Positions 1 to 10,700 of a stretch of DNA of 64,000 nt are shown in pieces. A program made the translations under genes and the position numbers. Every line of letters starts with the position of its first letter. Position 1 is the stretch's first letter. The stretch is from Odontesthes bonariensis (lineage: Eukaryota; Chordata; Actinopteri; Atheriniformes; Atherinopsidae): positions 25,351,209 through 25,415,208 of the forward strand of contig NC_134510.1 in the NCBI RefSeq assembly GCF_027942865.1, in the 5' to 3' direction. The notes below the pieces were generated by a model that was not told the origin of the DNA, ran no database searches, and saw nothing but the letters and a program-made list of their open reading frames with translations.

Positions 1-597
1 TGTTTTCTGATCAAACTTTATACCGTGATGACTGATCTCTAAATTCAAGATTGATTGAATGATAGCCTGATATTTTGCTTAAAGAGTCTCTGTTTTCTTC
101 AAAGAAATATACACTTGAAGTCTGGATTGAAGACTTTATTCAAGTTTTTAATCAAATCTTTGGGATCTGAAATATTTTAATATTTCTTTCATTTTCCTGT
201 TGGGATCTGTTTGCATCAGTTCCGTCAGTTCCTCAGTTTTTCCTCTAGATGGCGCCAAGGAGCAGGGTTGGGCCACAGGCTCTCCAGGTGTGTTTTCCTT
301 CGCACCTGCAAATCATCTACCCTCATCAGCAGCGTTACTATGGCGATCAGAGCTGATATGGAAGCACCGTAGACACCAGACTGAACTCCGGCTGAAAGTC
401 AATGGTTTTTTGGCACCAGAAAACATCTGTAAATCCACTCAGTGTTCAGTTTATACATTTTAAATTATACAACATAACTCCAAAATATCAGATGCATTAC
501 AGCTGTCTTGGTTTGTTCTGTTAAATGCTTTAGAGCTTTAAAGTTGGAATAGAAAGCAATATATATATAATATAATATAGAATATATAAAATAATCA

Positions 598-638
<41 letters not shown>

Positions 639-650
639 CAATATATATTT
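1..650. other. no gene recognised at left edge
   Basis: AT-rich sequence. An 87-codon plus-strand ORF (200-463) has no recognisable domain and only weak splice-like edges. I see no supported gene here. Confidence 0.5.
612..645. repeat. AT dinucleotide microsatellite
   Basis: A run of A is followed by about 15 TA units, directly beyond the GATG-type tail of the neighbouring LINE fragment. It has no coding content. Such a tract may be the insertion site or a decayed tail. Confidence 0.85.
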
Positions 651-1480
651 ATCCATCCATCCATCCATTATCTTCCGCTGGTCCGGGGATCGGGTCGCGG
701 GGGCAGCAGCTTAAGCAAAGAGACCCAGACGTCCCTGTCCCCGGCCACTTCCTCCAGCTCTTCTTGGGGGACCCCGAGGCGTTCCCAGGCCAGCCGAGAG
801 ACATAGTCTCTCCAACGTGTCCTGGGTCTTCCCCGGGGCCTCCTCCCAGTGGGACGGGCCCGGAACACCTCACCAGGGAGGCGTCCAGGAGGCATTCTCA
901 CCAGATGCCCGAGCCACCTCATCTGACTCCTCTCGATGCGGAGGAGCAGCGGTTCTACTCCGAGCCCCTCCCGGATGACCGAGCTTCTCACCCCATCTCT
1001 AAGGGAGAGCCCAGACACCCTGCGGAGGAAACTCATTTCGGCCGCTTGTATTCGCGATCTCGTTCTTTCGGTCACTACCCACAGCTCGTGACCATAGGTG
1101 AGGGTAGGAACATAGATTTACCGGTAAATCGAGAGCTTCGCCTTCTGGCTCAGCTCCTTCTTCACCACGACAGGCCGGTGCAGAGCCCGCATCACTGCAG
1201 ACGCCGCACCGATCCGTCTGTCAATCTCCTGCTCCATTCGTCCCTCACTCGTGAACAAGACCCCGAGATACTTGAACTCTTCCACTTGGGGAAGGATCTC
1301 ATTCCCGACCCGGAGAGAGCATTCCACCAATTTCCGGCCGAAGACCATGGTCTCAGACTTGGAGGTGCTGATGGTCATCCCAGCCGCTTCACACTCGGCT
1401 GCGAACCGCTCCAGTGATAGCTGGAGGTCACGGCCTGACGACGCCAACAGAACCGCATCGTCCGCAAAGAGCAGAGACCC
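651..1480 (-). mobile_element. 3' end of an RTE/Rex3-like LINE (reverse transcriptase C-terminus)
   Basis: This is the 3' part of a non-LTR retrotransposon read on the minus strand. The translation starts at the edge of the RT catalytic region, with an LLFADDAVLLASSGRD block near 1450-1480. It continues through VEEFKYLGVLF, then an RRVSGLSLRDGVRSS and WLGHLVRMPPGRLPGEVF C-terminal region ending near 668. A tail of GATG units (651-669) follows, as is typical of Rex3/RTE elements in fish. An in-frame stop (TAA, 1118-1120) splits the reading frame after LSIYR, while the same frame stays open on both sides. The upstream part (endonuclease, most of RT) is missing, so the copy is 5'-truncated and dead. 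The family call rests on the motif wording and tail type. Confidence 0.8.
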
Positions 1481-1706
1481 GATTCTGAGGTCGCCAAACC
1501 GGTATATATTTATATTATATATAAAATTATAATATAAGTCCTAAATAGATAAATGAAGTGCATATCTGTAGATTAAAGATGTGATATTCAGTTGTTGTAT
1601 TAATGCGGGACGGTTAAAGGATGATTTTTCCTTTGGAATGCGTTCGATTCAAAGCTATTGTTGCTGCTCAGTCATGTGTTCGTGACATTCGAGCTTTATC
1701 TTTCAG

Positions 1707-1802
1707 CTCTGCCCTGTGAGATCCAGACTGTGGCTGATGACAGCATCGCATGCAAGACCGCCGAACATCAGACGAAAGATGGCAACGTGACGGCGTATCC
1801 AG
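1707..1802 (+). CDS. candidate internal exon of a plus-strand gene (possibly IPT/TIG type)
   Basis: A 96-nt block lies between a good acceptor (TTTATCTTTCAG) and a good donor (GTGAGAAC). Exactly one frame is open across it and reads LPCEIQTVADDSIACKTAEH followed by QTKDGNVTAYP. The pattern of a Cys, a short strand and then an S-I-x-C-K-T strand resembles the end of an IPT/TIG domain of the fibrocystin/PKHD1L1 type. That is only a resemblance. No flanking exon of the same gene could be identified: the left neighbour is a LINE fragment, and nothing to the right is clear. It may be an isolated exon of a gene whose remainder lies outside the window, or a gene fragment. Confidence 0.35.
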
Positions 1803-3183
1803 GTGAGAACGGCTCGTCTTTTTGTCTGCCGCTGTGATGCAACCCGCCCATGTCCTGACCCTTGTAGCTGCTTTCCTCGGCTCATTGTTTCAGCAGCAAC
1901 GCGAACACAGAAGGAACTCAAAGAATCTGCGTTTGCACGCATCAACAAAGAGTTTCTTTTGTCTTTCATTCCATCTCTTGTTGCAGTTGAGATGAGCTGT
2001 TATCTGACTGTTAGGAAGCACGTTCCTGTCAGCATTTTTCTGACTCATCAACTGAACTGGTTAAGACCTTCAGTGCAGACAGTTCAGTTGATTGAATGAA
2101 ACAAATCAGCTGTGCTGCTGCAGGGTTGGAACAAAAACCTGCAGCCACACCGACCCTTTACCGGATCACTTTGACACCTGTGCTTTAAACAGACGCCGTT
2201 TGCTTGAGTTCATCCCAGTTTGTAATCTGTGAGGAAGAATTCTCATTTAACTCGATTTTTTTTTTTTTTACTGTTCTCATCTGAAATGGCACTTAAAAGT
2301 ACACTGTTAAAGGAAGTATCAATGCACATGATTAAGTGTATGCGTTTTGAAAATCCACAGGTAACTAGGTAGAGCTGTTCCTGTGAAACAGCAGTGAGAG
2401 TGCTTATGAGCTGAATGGGGATAGCTGACCATGCTAAAAAAGCTGACAATAGTTCAATTTTAGCAGTAAAAACTGTTGCTAAGGTATTGGTTGAAGGAAT
2501 TTTGTGATTTTTGTGTACTACCAAACTTAACATTGGAGTTAGTCAGAGAATTTGAGAGGTTGATCTCGGTTCAAGGCTCATAGCTGAAATTCTGTAAGTG
2601 TGAGCACTTTAGTAGTTACTTTGGCTGAAAGAGGACAAATGTTTCTACATTTTAAAGTATAATTTTTTTCTCTAAGTTAAACTGTATGAAAGTTAGAGGA
2701 ATTTGTTTGAAAAATTTGAAACTTATCAGCACACACTCAACTGTGTGCTCATTCATAAAAAATCAAGAAGGAGCAAAATGTTCATGTTTTTTAAACTGTC
2801 ATATTTCAAAATTGGCTGAAGATTTGAAAAAGCTGAAACAATTAGTAATAGCTGAATGTCCTGTGACCCGTTTAAAGTTTGAATGGTGTCTCTAGCTGAA
2901 AGCATGCAGAAATAGTTTGGTTGGAAAGAGGAAGATGATTTGGAGGAGCTGAAAGCAGTTTCCATTCATTTGAATGACGGGAAAATTTGAATAAAAGTTG
3001 AATATCTTAAAAAGCGTAAAAGTTAAAAACACCAAAAATGATAGCAGGCGTTAGTTTTACCATTAGGCCATTTTGTTCTGTTAAACTGGAAGTGCATAAC
3101 CTATTTAAAGACTACACTGACAGACACAGAGTGAAACCGCGGCAGCCGCGGGACAAATCTGAGGCGCAGACTGTCTTCTAACA
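1803..3183. other. intergenic or intronic AT-rich sequence, no gene seen
   Basis: About 1.4 kb of AT-rich DNA with short unrelated ORFs on both strands. No domain, RNA gene or clear repeat end could be supported. Confidence 0.5.
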
Positions 3184-3447
3184 CGTCCTGTGACAAAAGT
3201 TGACCAGCTAGAAAAATAATTTGAACACCGTTAGAAGCAGAAGGCTTAGAGGAACTTAGCAAAGTAGTTTTACATCTGTGGAGTCAACTATATTTAAATC
3301 GAAGCAGTTTGAACACACACAACATACGGAGAGATGACACACACACACAGAGGTCCTGCGCCGGGCGAAAGCTGAAACGCAAGACCCCATACTATGACAT
3401 CCTGTGACAAAAGTTGACCAGCTAGAAAAATAATTTTAACACCGTTA
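3184..3447. repeat. 50-bp direct repeat pair, 214 bp apart
   Basis: The block 3184-3233 recurs almost exactly at 3398-3447; both contain CCTGTGACAAAAGTTGACCA. The second copy directly abuts the GGTGCGTTCACACC element end at 3449. The pair may be internal repeats of one transposon, or a long duplication made when the following element arrived. Confidence 0.75.
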
Positions 3448-3448
3448 T

Positions 3449-3775
3449 GGTGCGTTCACACCAGACGCGGTCGGGCGACGCGATTACATACAAAGTCAAT
3501 GCAAAGACGCGATTAGACGCGGATTCGAGCCGGTGGCGCGATGAGGAGCGGTCGGGCGGCGCGGTGAGGAGCGGTGACCGCCGCGCGAGTGAAAATATGC
3601 GATTCGCGCGAGTTCAAAAAATCCAACTTTGGCGAAATATTCGCGCCAGACAGCCTATCAGCGTTGAGATTCTGGACAACAGTGACGTGGAGACAGATGG
3701 ACAGGCGCTGTCTGTGACATGCAGATGGGACTGCAGATGGAAATTAGCTTCTAAGCTACAATCTGGTGCAGGTCA
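3449..3775 (+). mobile_element. dispersed repeat block, copy 1 (GGTGCGTTCACACC end)
   Basis: This block of about 327 bp is shared with 17338-17719 in the same orientation. It opens with GGTGCGTTCACACCAGACGC and passes a GC-rich CGCG-rich stretch. It then contains the shared TCAGCGTTGAGATTCTGGAC core and ends at CTGGTGCAGGTCA. The two copies diverge abruptly after that point. The terminus looks like the end of a DNA transposon, but no inverted partner end was found nearby. Confidence 0.65.
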
Positions 3776-3867
3776 TCTATTTACTTTGTTATTAATGTAC
3801 TTTGCACATGGTCCCTGACTAAATAAAATAAAAAAAATTAAATCACCGCCTTCTCCAGTAGTTCCGT

Positions 3868-4140
3868 CTGGATGACGGCCGCCTCCGAGCAGGCCACCAA
3901 ACTGGGTCCCGGCGAGCCCGAAACACCGCTGGAAGCGGCCGCCACGGGAGGATCGGTGCTGTGATCTCTCGGCGGGACGCCGGCTGCAGGCGCTCCGCAG
4001 CTGGGCCGCGGCTCCGTTCAGCTGCGGGGCGCCTGTGGCATGGTGTCCTGCCGAGAGATCGCGGCTCCGGTCCTCCCGAGCGGGTCGTCGGGCTGGGTCC
4101 TGGTGGGCCTGGTGTGCCGCTGGAGGCGGCCGTCATCCAG
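3868..4140. repeat. GC-rich imperfect palindrome with 19-bp perfect outer arms
   Basis: The outer arms, 3868-3886 and 4122-4140, are exact reverse complements (CTGGATGACGGCCGCCTCC). Inner segments also pair, for example the GATCTCTCGGCGGG and CCTGCCGAGAGATC blocks, with the centre near 4005. The whole block is much richer in G+C than its AT-rich surroundings. Short ORFs on both strands are mirror images of one another and are not separate genes. Confidence 0.75.
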
Positions 4141-4166
4141 AAGCAACTCCTGGCAGACTTGCCGTG

Positions 4167-4670
4167 CCCATGGCCAAAAAAGAGATTAAAAGGAGATGTA
4201 TATCTGTTGTTGGGGTTGCACTGTGGAACAATGCCAATATAAAAGTAAGAAATTGTTGTCCTTTTTTGGTTTTCAAAAAAATGGTTTGTAAGGCGATTTT
4301 TGAGGGCTACAAGTGTTTATAATTTGTGAAGGATGTTGTACTTATTTATGATTTTGTTGTATTTTGTTTTATAATTTTTCTACTTTGACTCTGTTACGTT
4401 ATCGTTATTATTATGTGTATTTGTATATCTATGTATATGTGTTTGTATACATATATACGTATATGTGTGTATATGTATGTGTGTATGTATGTATGTATAT
4501 ATATATATACTGTACGTTGATGGGCAGATTAATTTATTAATTTGTTAAATAGGACAGGCTTTAATATAAGCATTATGCTTCAGCCTGTGCCTTTTCAGTC
4601 ACTTTATGATGTTTGAGGTTATTATGATTGTATTGTTATTATTGTGTGACTGAATAAAATAAAAATATAA
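4167..4670 (+). mobile_element. LINE 3' end: RT C-terminal tail and 3' UTR
   Basis: A short frame ending with a stop at 4320-4322 reads KKEIKRRCISVVGVALWNN, then FKKMVCKAIFEGYK. This resembles the G-x-x-LWN followed by FKKM ending of fish L2/CR1-type LINE polyproteins. An AT-rich stretch with TATG/TGTA microsatellite follows, ending in an AATAAAATAAAAATAT-type tail near 4670. Only the last 50 or so codons are present. Confidence 0.5.
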
Positions 4671-5633
4671 AAAAATATAATATATATTATAGCATAGCTA
4701 TGATACGACAAGTGAAGTAACACATTACAACTCGGCATCTCTTGTTTCGTGTGCGTAACTGTGTGTCATCCTGTTCAGGGATGGTACCATTTCTTGTTCT
4801 TTGACCCTAAACTCGAGATTTTACATATAGTGTTAATAATGTAAGAGGATAAAAAGCTTAAAACGTGCAGAAATTAAATAGTGGTATGCTAATTAAATGT
4901 CATGTCAAGAGAACGGCTGCATATGTTCTTACTAGTGCTAGGATTTAAAAAATGATTTTGCTGTTGTTAAGATGCAACATCAATGTAGAACTTTAAAGAA
5001 ATCAAGAAGCTATCAGGAAGAGACATTTATATATATATATTTTAAATTTAATTTGTTTATTAGGACATTATCAGTAAACCCAAAATCAGTGTCACAGGAG
5101 AAAGAATTACAATATCCATTTCTTTTTCATACACACACAAAACAAGAACAAAAGAAAAGAAACCCCATCCACCCTCCCCACCCCCATTGGTCTGCACTTA
5201 TAATTTTACCCAAGCAAACCTAAGCACTGTATAGTCTATATAATGTGCTCTAATCTATGGCTAGTACTTTACAAGTTTAGCTAAAAATTACGGGCAGGGT
5301 GTCCGCGGGGTCTTAAAAAGTCTAAAATAGTCTTAAATTACACATTTTCAATTTAAGGCCTAAAAAGGTCTAAAATATAGAGATATTTTGCACTGTAAGT
5401 CTAAAATTGAGTTTGAGTAATTTAAGACCTACGTTTCAATGCAAAATATCGACAAAGGATTAATGTTTTTTGTTTTTTTTTTCGTCCTTTTCCACGCTGT
5501 TTTTTTTCTGTTATGGTGGCAGTTATGGTCCGTGTAGTTCTACATGACGCGTTGCTGTTAGTGGAACGTACAATAATAAAACTACAGAAAATGTACTGCC
5601 ATCACAGGATGCAGCAGCAAGCATTTTGATTCT
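4671..5633. other. AT-rich intergenic DNA with a repeat fragment
   Basis: There is no gene. Around 5286-5430 there is internally repetitive text with several variants of GTCTTAAA / TCTAAAATA, of the kind that often precedes zinc-finger-coding transposons in fish genomes. The remainder is low complexity. Confidence 0.4.
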
Positions 5634-5993
5634 GTGTGCAAGCAAGGCGGGAATCGTTATGAAGTAGGCTCCGAATGGCAGGAGATGGGGAAGTGTAAAT
5701 TCAACGAGAATTGGCTCTCAAGGGAAGAGTTTGCAGACTGGCTAAAACGTGTCCCCGCTGACAGTAGTGAGGCATATTGCACGTTCTGCAAAAGAACGCT
5801 TAAAGTCGGGACCCTGGGCATCAAGGCACTGGAGTCTCACACGAAATCCAGCAAACACCAGGAGTCGGCAAACGCGGCACGAAATTCCCACGGAATTGCC
5901 CAGTTCTGTTCAGTAGCAGCTAGCCGCACGTCGTCAAGAAATGATACTGGTGGTGTTACTTCCAATATTGATGGATGGTTTGGACATGCATAG
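5634..5993 (+). CDS. N-terminal zinc-finger fragment of a transposon-derived protein
   Basis: An open frame contains MGKCKFNENWLSREEFADWL and then a C-x2-C...H-x5-H finger: CTFCKRTL at about residues 49-56 and H-x5-H in ESHTKSSKH at about 67-75. This BED/U1-like arrangement is typical of the N-terminus of fish hAT-like transposon proteins. The frame ends shortly after the finger and no transposase core follows, so this is a fragment or a single exon. An in-frame ATG just before GKCKFNEN is a more plausible start than the first codons of the frame. Function beyond DNA or RNA binding by the finger cannot be assigned. Confidence 0.55.
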   Translation: MCKQGGNRYEVGSEWQEMGKCKFNENWLSREEFADWLKRVPADSSEAYCTFCKRTLKVGTLGIKALESHTKSSKHQESANAARNSHGIAQFCSVAASRTSSRNDTGGVTSNIDGWFGHA

Positions 5994-6421
5994 GAGCATG
6001 CATTGCTTATCTGAATGTCAGCAGGATTTGTTGCACATTAATGGGCCTGCCTTTCCTCACCTGGTTCTCCCCGCTCACCTTTCTTTGCCTGTTTGTACAT
6101 GCTTAGCTTCAAACATGTGCTCTCACAGATTAAGCCTGACTATTTTAGCCAGTGGCGATGCTGCTGTACATGACCTCCACCCAAAAACTGTCTCTGAATA
6201 AGCATCTCTTGTTTAAGTTGGCATGACAAGTTTGTCAAATAAACAATTCTGTGTCTAATTGTTTATTTGACAACTGAGCAAGAAAATCTGTCATGAACTT
6301 ACTTAAGACTCCGACACAGCGGCACCAATCAAACACTAAAATTATGCTGTTGTTATCCTCCTGCTCTGTTTTATTGTGAAGGAAATGTGACCTTGCAATA
6401 TTAAAGTGTGTAAACTCTCAC

Positions 6422-6942
6422 TTGTGCAGGAGCTTCTAATGGAAGTGCACTGTCTGCAGCAGGCTCTGATGTCACACTTCCTGATGGAGCCTCTGGTACT
6501 TCTTCTGTCTGAGTTTCTGAAACACTTGGTGCAGGTGCTGGAACTTCTGCATTCTGGATCAGTTCAGCAGCTGATTCCGCTTCTATAGCCAGGGCAGGTG
6601 TGACCTCTGCTGGTAGGGTAGTCTCAGCAGGGCCTGTAGGGGCCTCTGTTGCCACCTCAGTGGCAGGATGAGGGTCAGCCTGGGCAGATACTGTAACAGG
6701 AGATAACGGAGGTATCTCTGGAACAGATGCTGCAGCCATAGCAGTGTCTATTACAGGCTCTACAGCATCTTCGAGAACTGAGGGTTGAGCTGGTGCTGCA
6801 GGTTCAACAGACACTGAAACTACACCAGGTGCTGAGGACTCATTTGGTGCATTTTTTGAAACATCAATCTGTGTTTCTGAGGTGGTCTCTGGTGCAGAAT
6901 TGTCAGGCAGGGCTTCTGCCTCTACAGCTGCAGACTCTTCAA
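6422..6942 (-). CDS. orphan Pro/Ala/Glu-rich acidic exon
   Basis: On the minus strand an acceptor (AACCTACAG) opens a 521-nt frame without stops that ends at a donor (CAA|GTGAGAG). It encodes about 174 residues rich in Ala, Pro, Glu, Ser, Thr and Val, with almost no aromatic or positively charged residues (for example SETQTEEVPEAPSG). This looks like an intrinsically disordered acidic linker exon. I do not recognise the protein. No neighbouring exons of the same gene were found on the minus strand within several kb, so it may be an isolated remnant or part of a widely spaced gene. The plus-strand ORF over the same bases is a shadow. Confidence 0.45.
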
Positions 6943-7756
6943 CTGTAGGTTCATGTTTTCATTTAAACACAACACAGTTCTTTAATTAGCAGGTTTTTTG
7001 TTTTTTTAATAATTCAATTGAATTTTTTTATTTTATTTTTTTTATAATTAAATTGAAAAATAAAAGTGCCCGAGCCCGGCCCGTGTCCGAGGTAATTATA
7101 CGGTCGTCGGCCCGAAGCCAGGCCCTCGGGCTGTCGTGCCGTCGGGCCCCTCGGGCCTAGAGCTCCAGTGCAGGACTCTAGCTGATGGTGTGGATAGTGA
7201 TTTCATCGAGGCAACAAGCCGCGTCACTTTCCCGGATCCTTGTCAGAAAAAAGCACAAGGTCGTCATTAATGGTTCGATACAAACAATTTATGTCACACA
7301 AAGCAACTGTGTTAGGACACAGATTCTCAACTGGGTCGTCTGGCTCGGTTAATTGTGTCTTGTTGAGGGGACATTGGGGGCACTGTGGCTCCAACCAGTC
7401 TGCAGCATAACACGCAGATCAGGCTAAATGTGAACGCTATCAGGCTGGATTCCCACGTACACGATGCGCCTGATGGTTGGAGCCGTGGCCACAATCATCA
7501 GACGCAATTACTCCAGCGATTTGATTAGACGGTGCATCTGCTATCGCATGCAAAAGTTTGACTGTTTGCGGCTTACACCACAAACATTGTTCAGTATTGT
7601 AAGGCGTCACCTCAATCAAAGTAACCGAGGATGAACGAGACCCTGGAAGCCTGAAACATGCACGTGTGAAAACAAAACTATCAAGTCACACAAAATTATT
7701 TCTGAAAAACCTTCCAGAGGGTCTTAAACAACTTTCCTCAGATGGGATCTGAGGCT
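6943..7756. other. intergenic, with a GC-rich repeat segment
   Basis: The stretch 7070-7165 is GC-rich and full of GCCCGAGC / CGGGC motifs, resembling the end of a fish DNA transposon; no partner end was identified. The remainder shows no gene. Confidence 0.4.
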
Positions 7757-10700
7757 TTACCTTGCGGTCTCCACTCCCTGATCGTCCAGTTCCTCTCCTG
7801 ACAGATGGTGGATGAGTGAGGCTCCAAAGCAGTCTCCCAGGACATTAACCACAGTGTTGCTGCGGTCTCTGAGGAACACAAAACAAACAACGTGTGTAAT
7901 ACCATGAACTGGGACTTTGTCTCGCCCAACTCTTCAGCACCTGTTTTATGCACTGCTAAATTAAAACATCCACAACATGAGGGCTGCCTTGCTAAAATAG
8001 GACTCGTTCTTTTTTTTTTTTTTACATCAAATAGTCATGGAAATACGGTCTTCTGGGCCACTTAACTCTGACCTATGACTCGTTCAAGCATACAAAAGGC
8101 CCCGAAGGCATGAACCAGTGTTGTGTCCACACACAGACAATTTAGCAAAGAACCAATTTTGAATTGTAACTTTAGGCACTTTGTTACTAGCAGCCTGTCA
8201 CTCCGTCCCATTTATTTAGTTGTATCTATCAAAAATACCAAAGATAACACAGTTGGACCGAGAAAAGTATTTTGGCACCAGAATTGTGAAATGGTGTCCA
8301 TGGAAGGGTGGCTGTCAGGAAGCCGTTCTTAAAGAAGGGAAACCGGGAGAAAAGGCTGAGCTGTGCCAAATGACACAAGAAGTGGACTGAAAATCAGTGG
8401 CAGCAGGTCTGATGGAGGGATGAATCCTCCCCAGAGAGAAGAGCTTTGGGATGTCCTTCAAGAAGCCTGGAGAACTATTCCTGAAGACTCCTTAAAGAAG
8501 TGACAGAAAGCTTGTCTGAGAGGGTTCAGGCTCAGTTGGAGAATAAAGGAGCTCAGACCAGATATTCACTTTAAAGCTCATTAAAATTGTACAAACTCTG
8601 TTTCGGTCTGATATACTGTATTTACATTTTTTTTTTGCCATATCAGGCCATGAATAAAGGGTTAAACTTACAGGATCCACTCCACGACCACCAGAAGAGA
8701 CGCATCCTTTGCTGGCAGACCGACCGCACTCAACACATCAGAGAATGGTCACAGCTCCAGTTCCCAGGATCCCTGCTGCTCCTATGCTGGAGATGGCTGC
8801 GGTCAAGCTGCAAATCACGCACACACACTCTGTCAACTGTCATTTCAGGACCTTATTATGAAACTGTATATTCCATTTCTACTTAATAGCCCCATCACAT
8901 GACTACATCACAGAAACACTTTGATTTGCTAAAGAAGAGGAAGCGACTCACCAGAGTGTAATCATCTGGCTGACCGAAAGTTCAATGTTGCTTAGTTGTG
9001 CTATGAAAACAGCTGCGACCACTTCATAAAGGGCAGTTCCATTCATGTTGATGTTGGTCGCGATGGGCAGCATGAAACGGGTGATTCTCTTGTCGACCTT
9101 CAGTCTGTTCTCACAACACTGTAATGTTTGTGGCAGCGTGGCAGAGCTTTGACAGACAAGAAAAAGGTGAATGCCGTTTTTCTCTGACGATAAGCCGTGC
9201 TCATGAACACGTGCGAGCGACTCAGCGATGCCATCTTACCTCGACGAGATGAGCAATGCAGTCAGTAACGCAGGACAAACCCCCCCGATGACAGAATAGG
9301 GGTTTCGTCTCACACACAGGAAGTACATCAGTGGGAGAACGATAAGTGCATGACATGTTACTCTGAAAAGAACAATCAACAAACAATCAACACTGGCTTT
9401 GTAGACGGAGTTCCTCACTGGGTGGCTTAAAGAAAGACCACAAGACTTCAAGATGTCCCCTTTGAAGTGTTCTGCTTTATCCCTGAACAGAAGAAGCATG
9501 TTTTTAAAGAAGCCTCCGTAACGATGCATTTAAAGTAGCCCATGGCAGGGTGTTAGTACAGCAATGAAGAAAACAAGTTCAGGGTTTTAATGACTACATT
9601 AACTTTTTAAACTTTTTAAAAGAGGAATCATTTAGGCCCATGTGTCTACACGGCCTTGCTTTAAAGGCACCGGTCTCACAGAACACACTTTTTATTGCTC
9701 TAAAAGGCTTTTTAAGATTACGTAGTATTTCTGAAAGATGACCAAAGTGCACTAAGTTCAATTCAATTCATTTTTAGCGCCATATACAACAAATGTCATC
9801 TCAAGGCACTTAAATAATCAAGTCAAATTCAAGCCAATTGGAATTCAATTCATTGTAATCATAATTATTCATAAAATAATCCAATTCACTAAGTGAATTC
9901 TGTTTTCAGGCAAGCAGTGCTTTGTGAAAACACTAATATCATCTGGTTAGACATACTGTAGGTCTGTTTCATGTGTTGTTGCTCCCACAACAGCAGTGAA
10001 AAACCTGACATTATCAGTCAGGCTGTGTTCATTCATTTATTATTCATCTAGAAATTGAAAGTCAGAAAAAGAACGTTCTGATTTTTCTCATTTTTAGAGA
10101 TGTAAAATCAAAGAATCAGTCAGTGACTAACGCCGACATATTTTTTCTGTCAGATTTGTGGCCTCTAATTCGTGAGAATCGCACATTAAGATCCTCTGAA
10201 CAGGTTGAAACTACTGCTGATGTTGATGAATGCTGCTACAGGAGGACCAGCGGTGTCATTTTGGCAACAGTGCTAAAATAGTAAATGCGAATAGTAACAG
10301 TATTATCACAAACATTTCACAAAACGGTTGAAAACACTATTTTAACACTTGAGATCTTCAGATGTGGACAGAAAGTGTCATTTTACCACAGGATCCAGGT
10401 CACCACCACTTTTGCGGCCTCGTTGATGGCGATTTGGCTTTTTCACCTATCATTACAAACAGAACGCCTATTATGAATGACCAAACGATCAACCCCAGCA
10501 CGTTGGTCCCTGGAATGTAAGTGTCCACCAGTCCATCTAGATCGCCCTGTAACAAGACCACAAACAATAAGCGACTGAAAGAAACACTATGTACCCAGAT
10601 TATAAACTTTACACAGAAATAGTAACAAACTTATTTACCGATGTGAGATTTACTGATGTCAGATTAGTAAATTGGTCATCCTCCTCTCTTGGAAAATACA

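Noticed and set aside
764..1417. 217-codon plus-strand ORF
   Set aside because: It lies opposite the LINE reverse transcriptase frame and has no domain.
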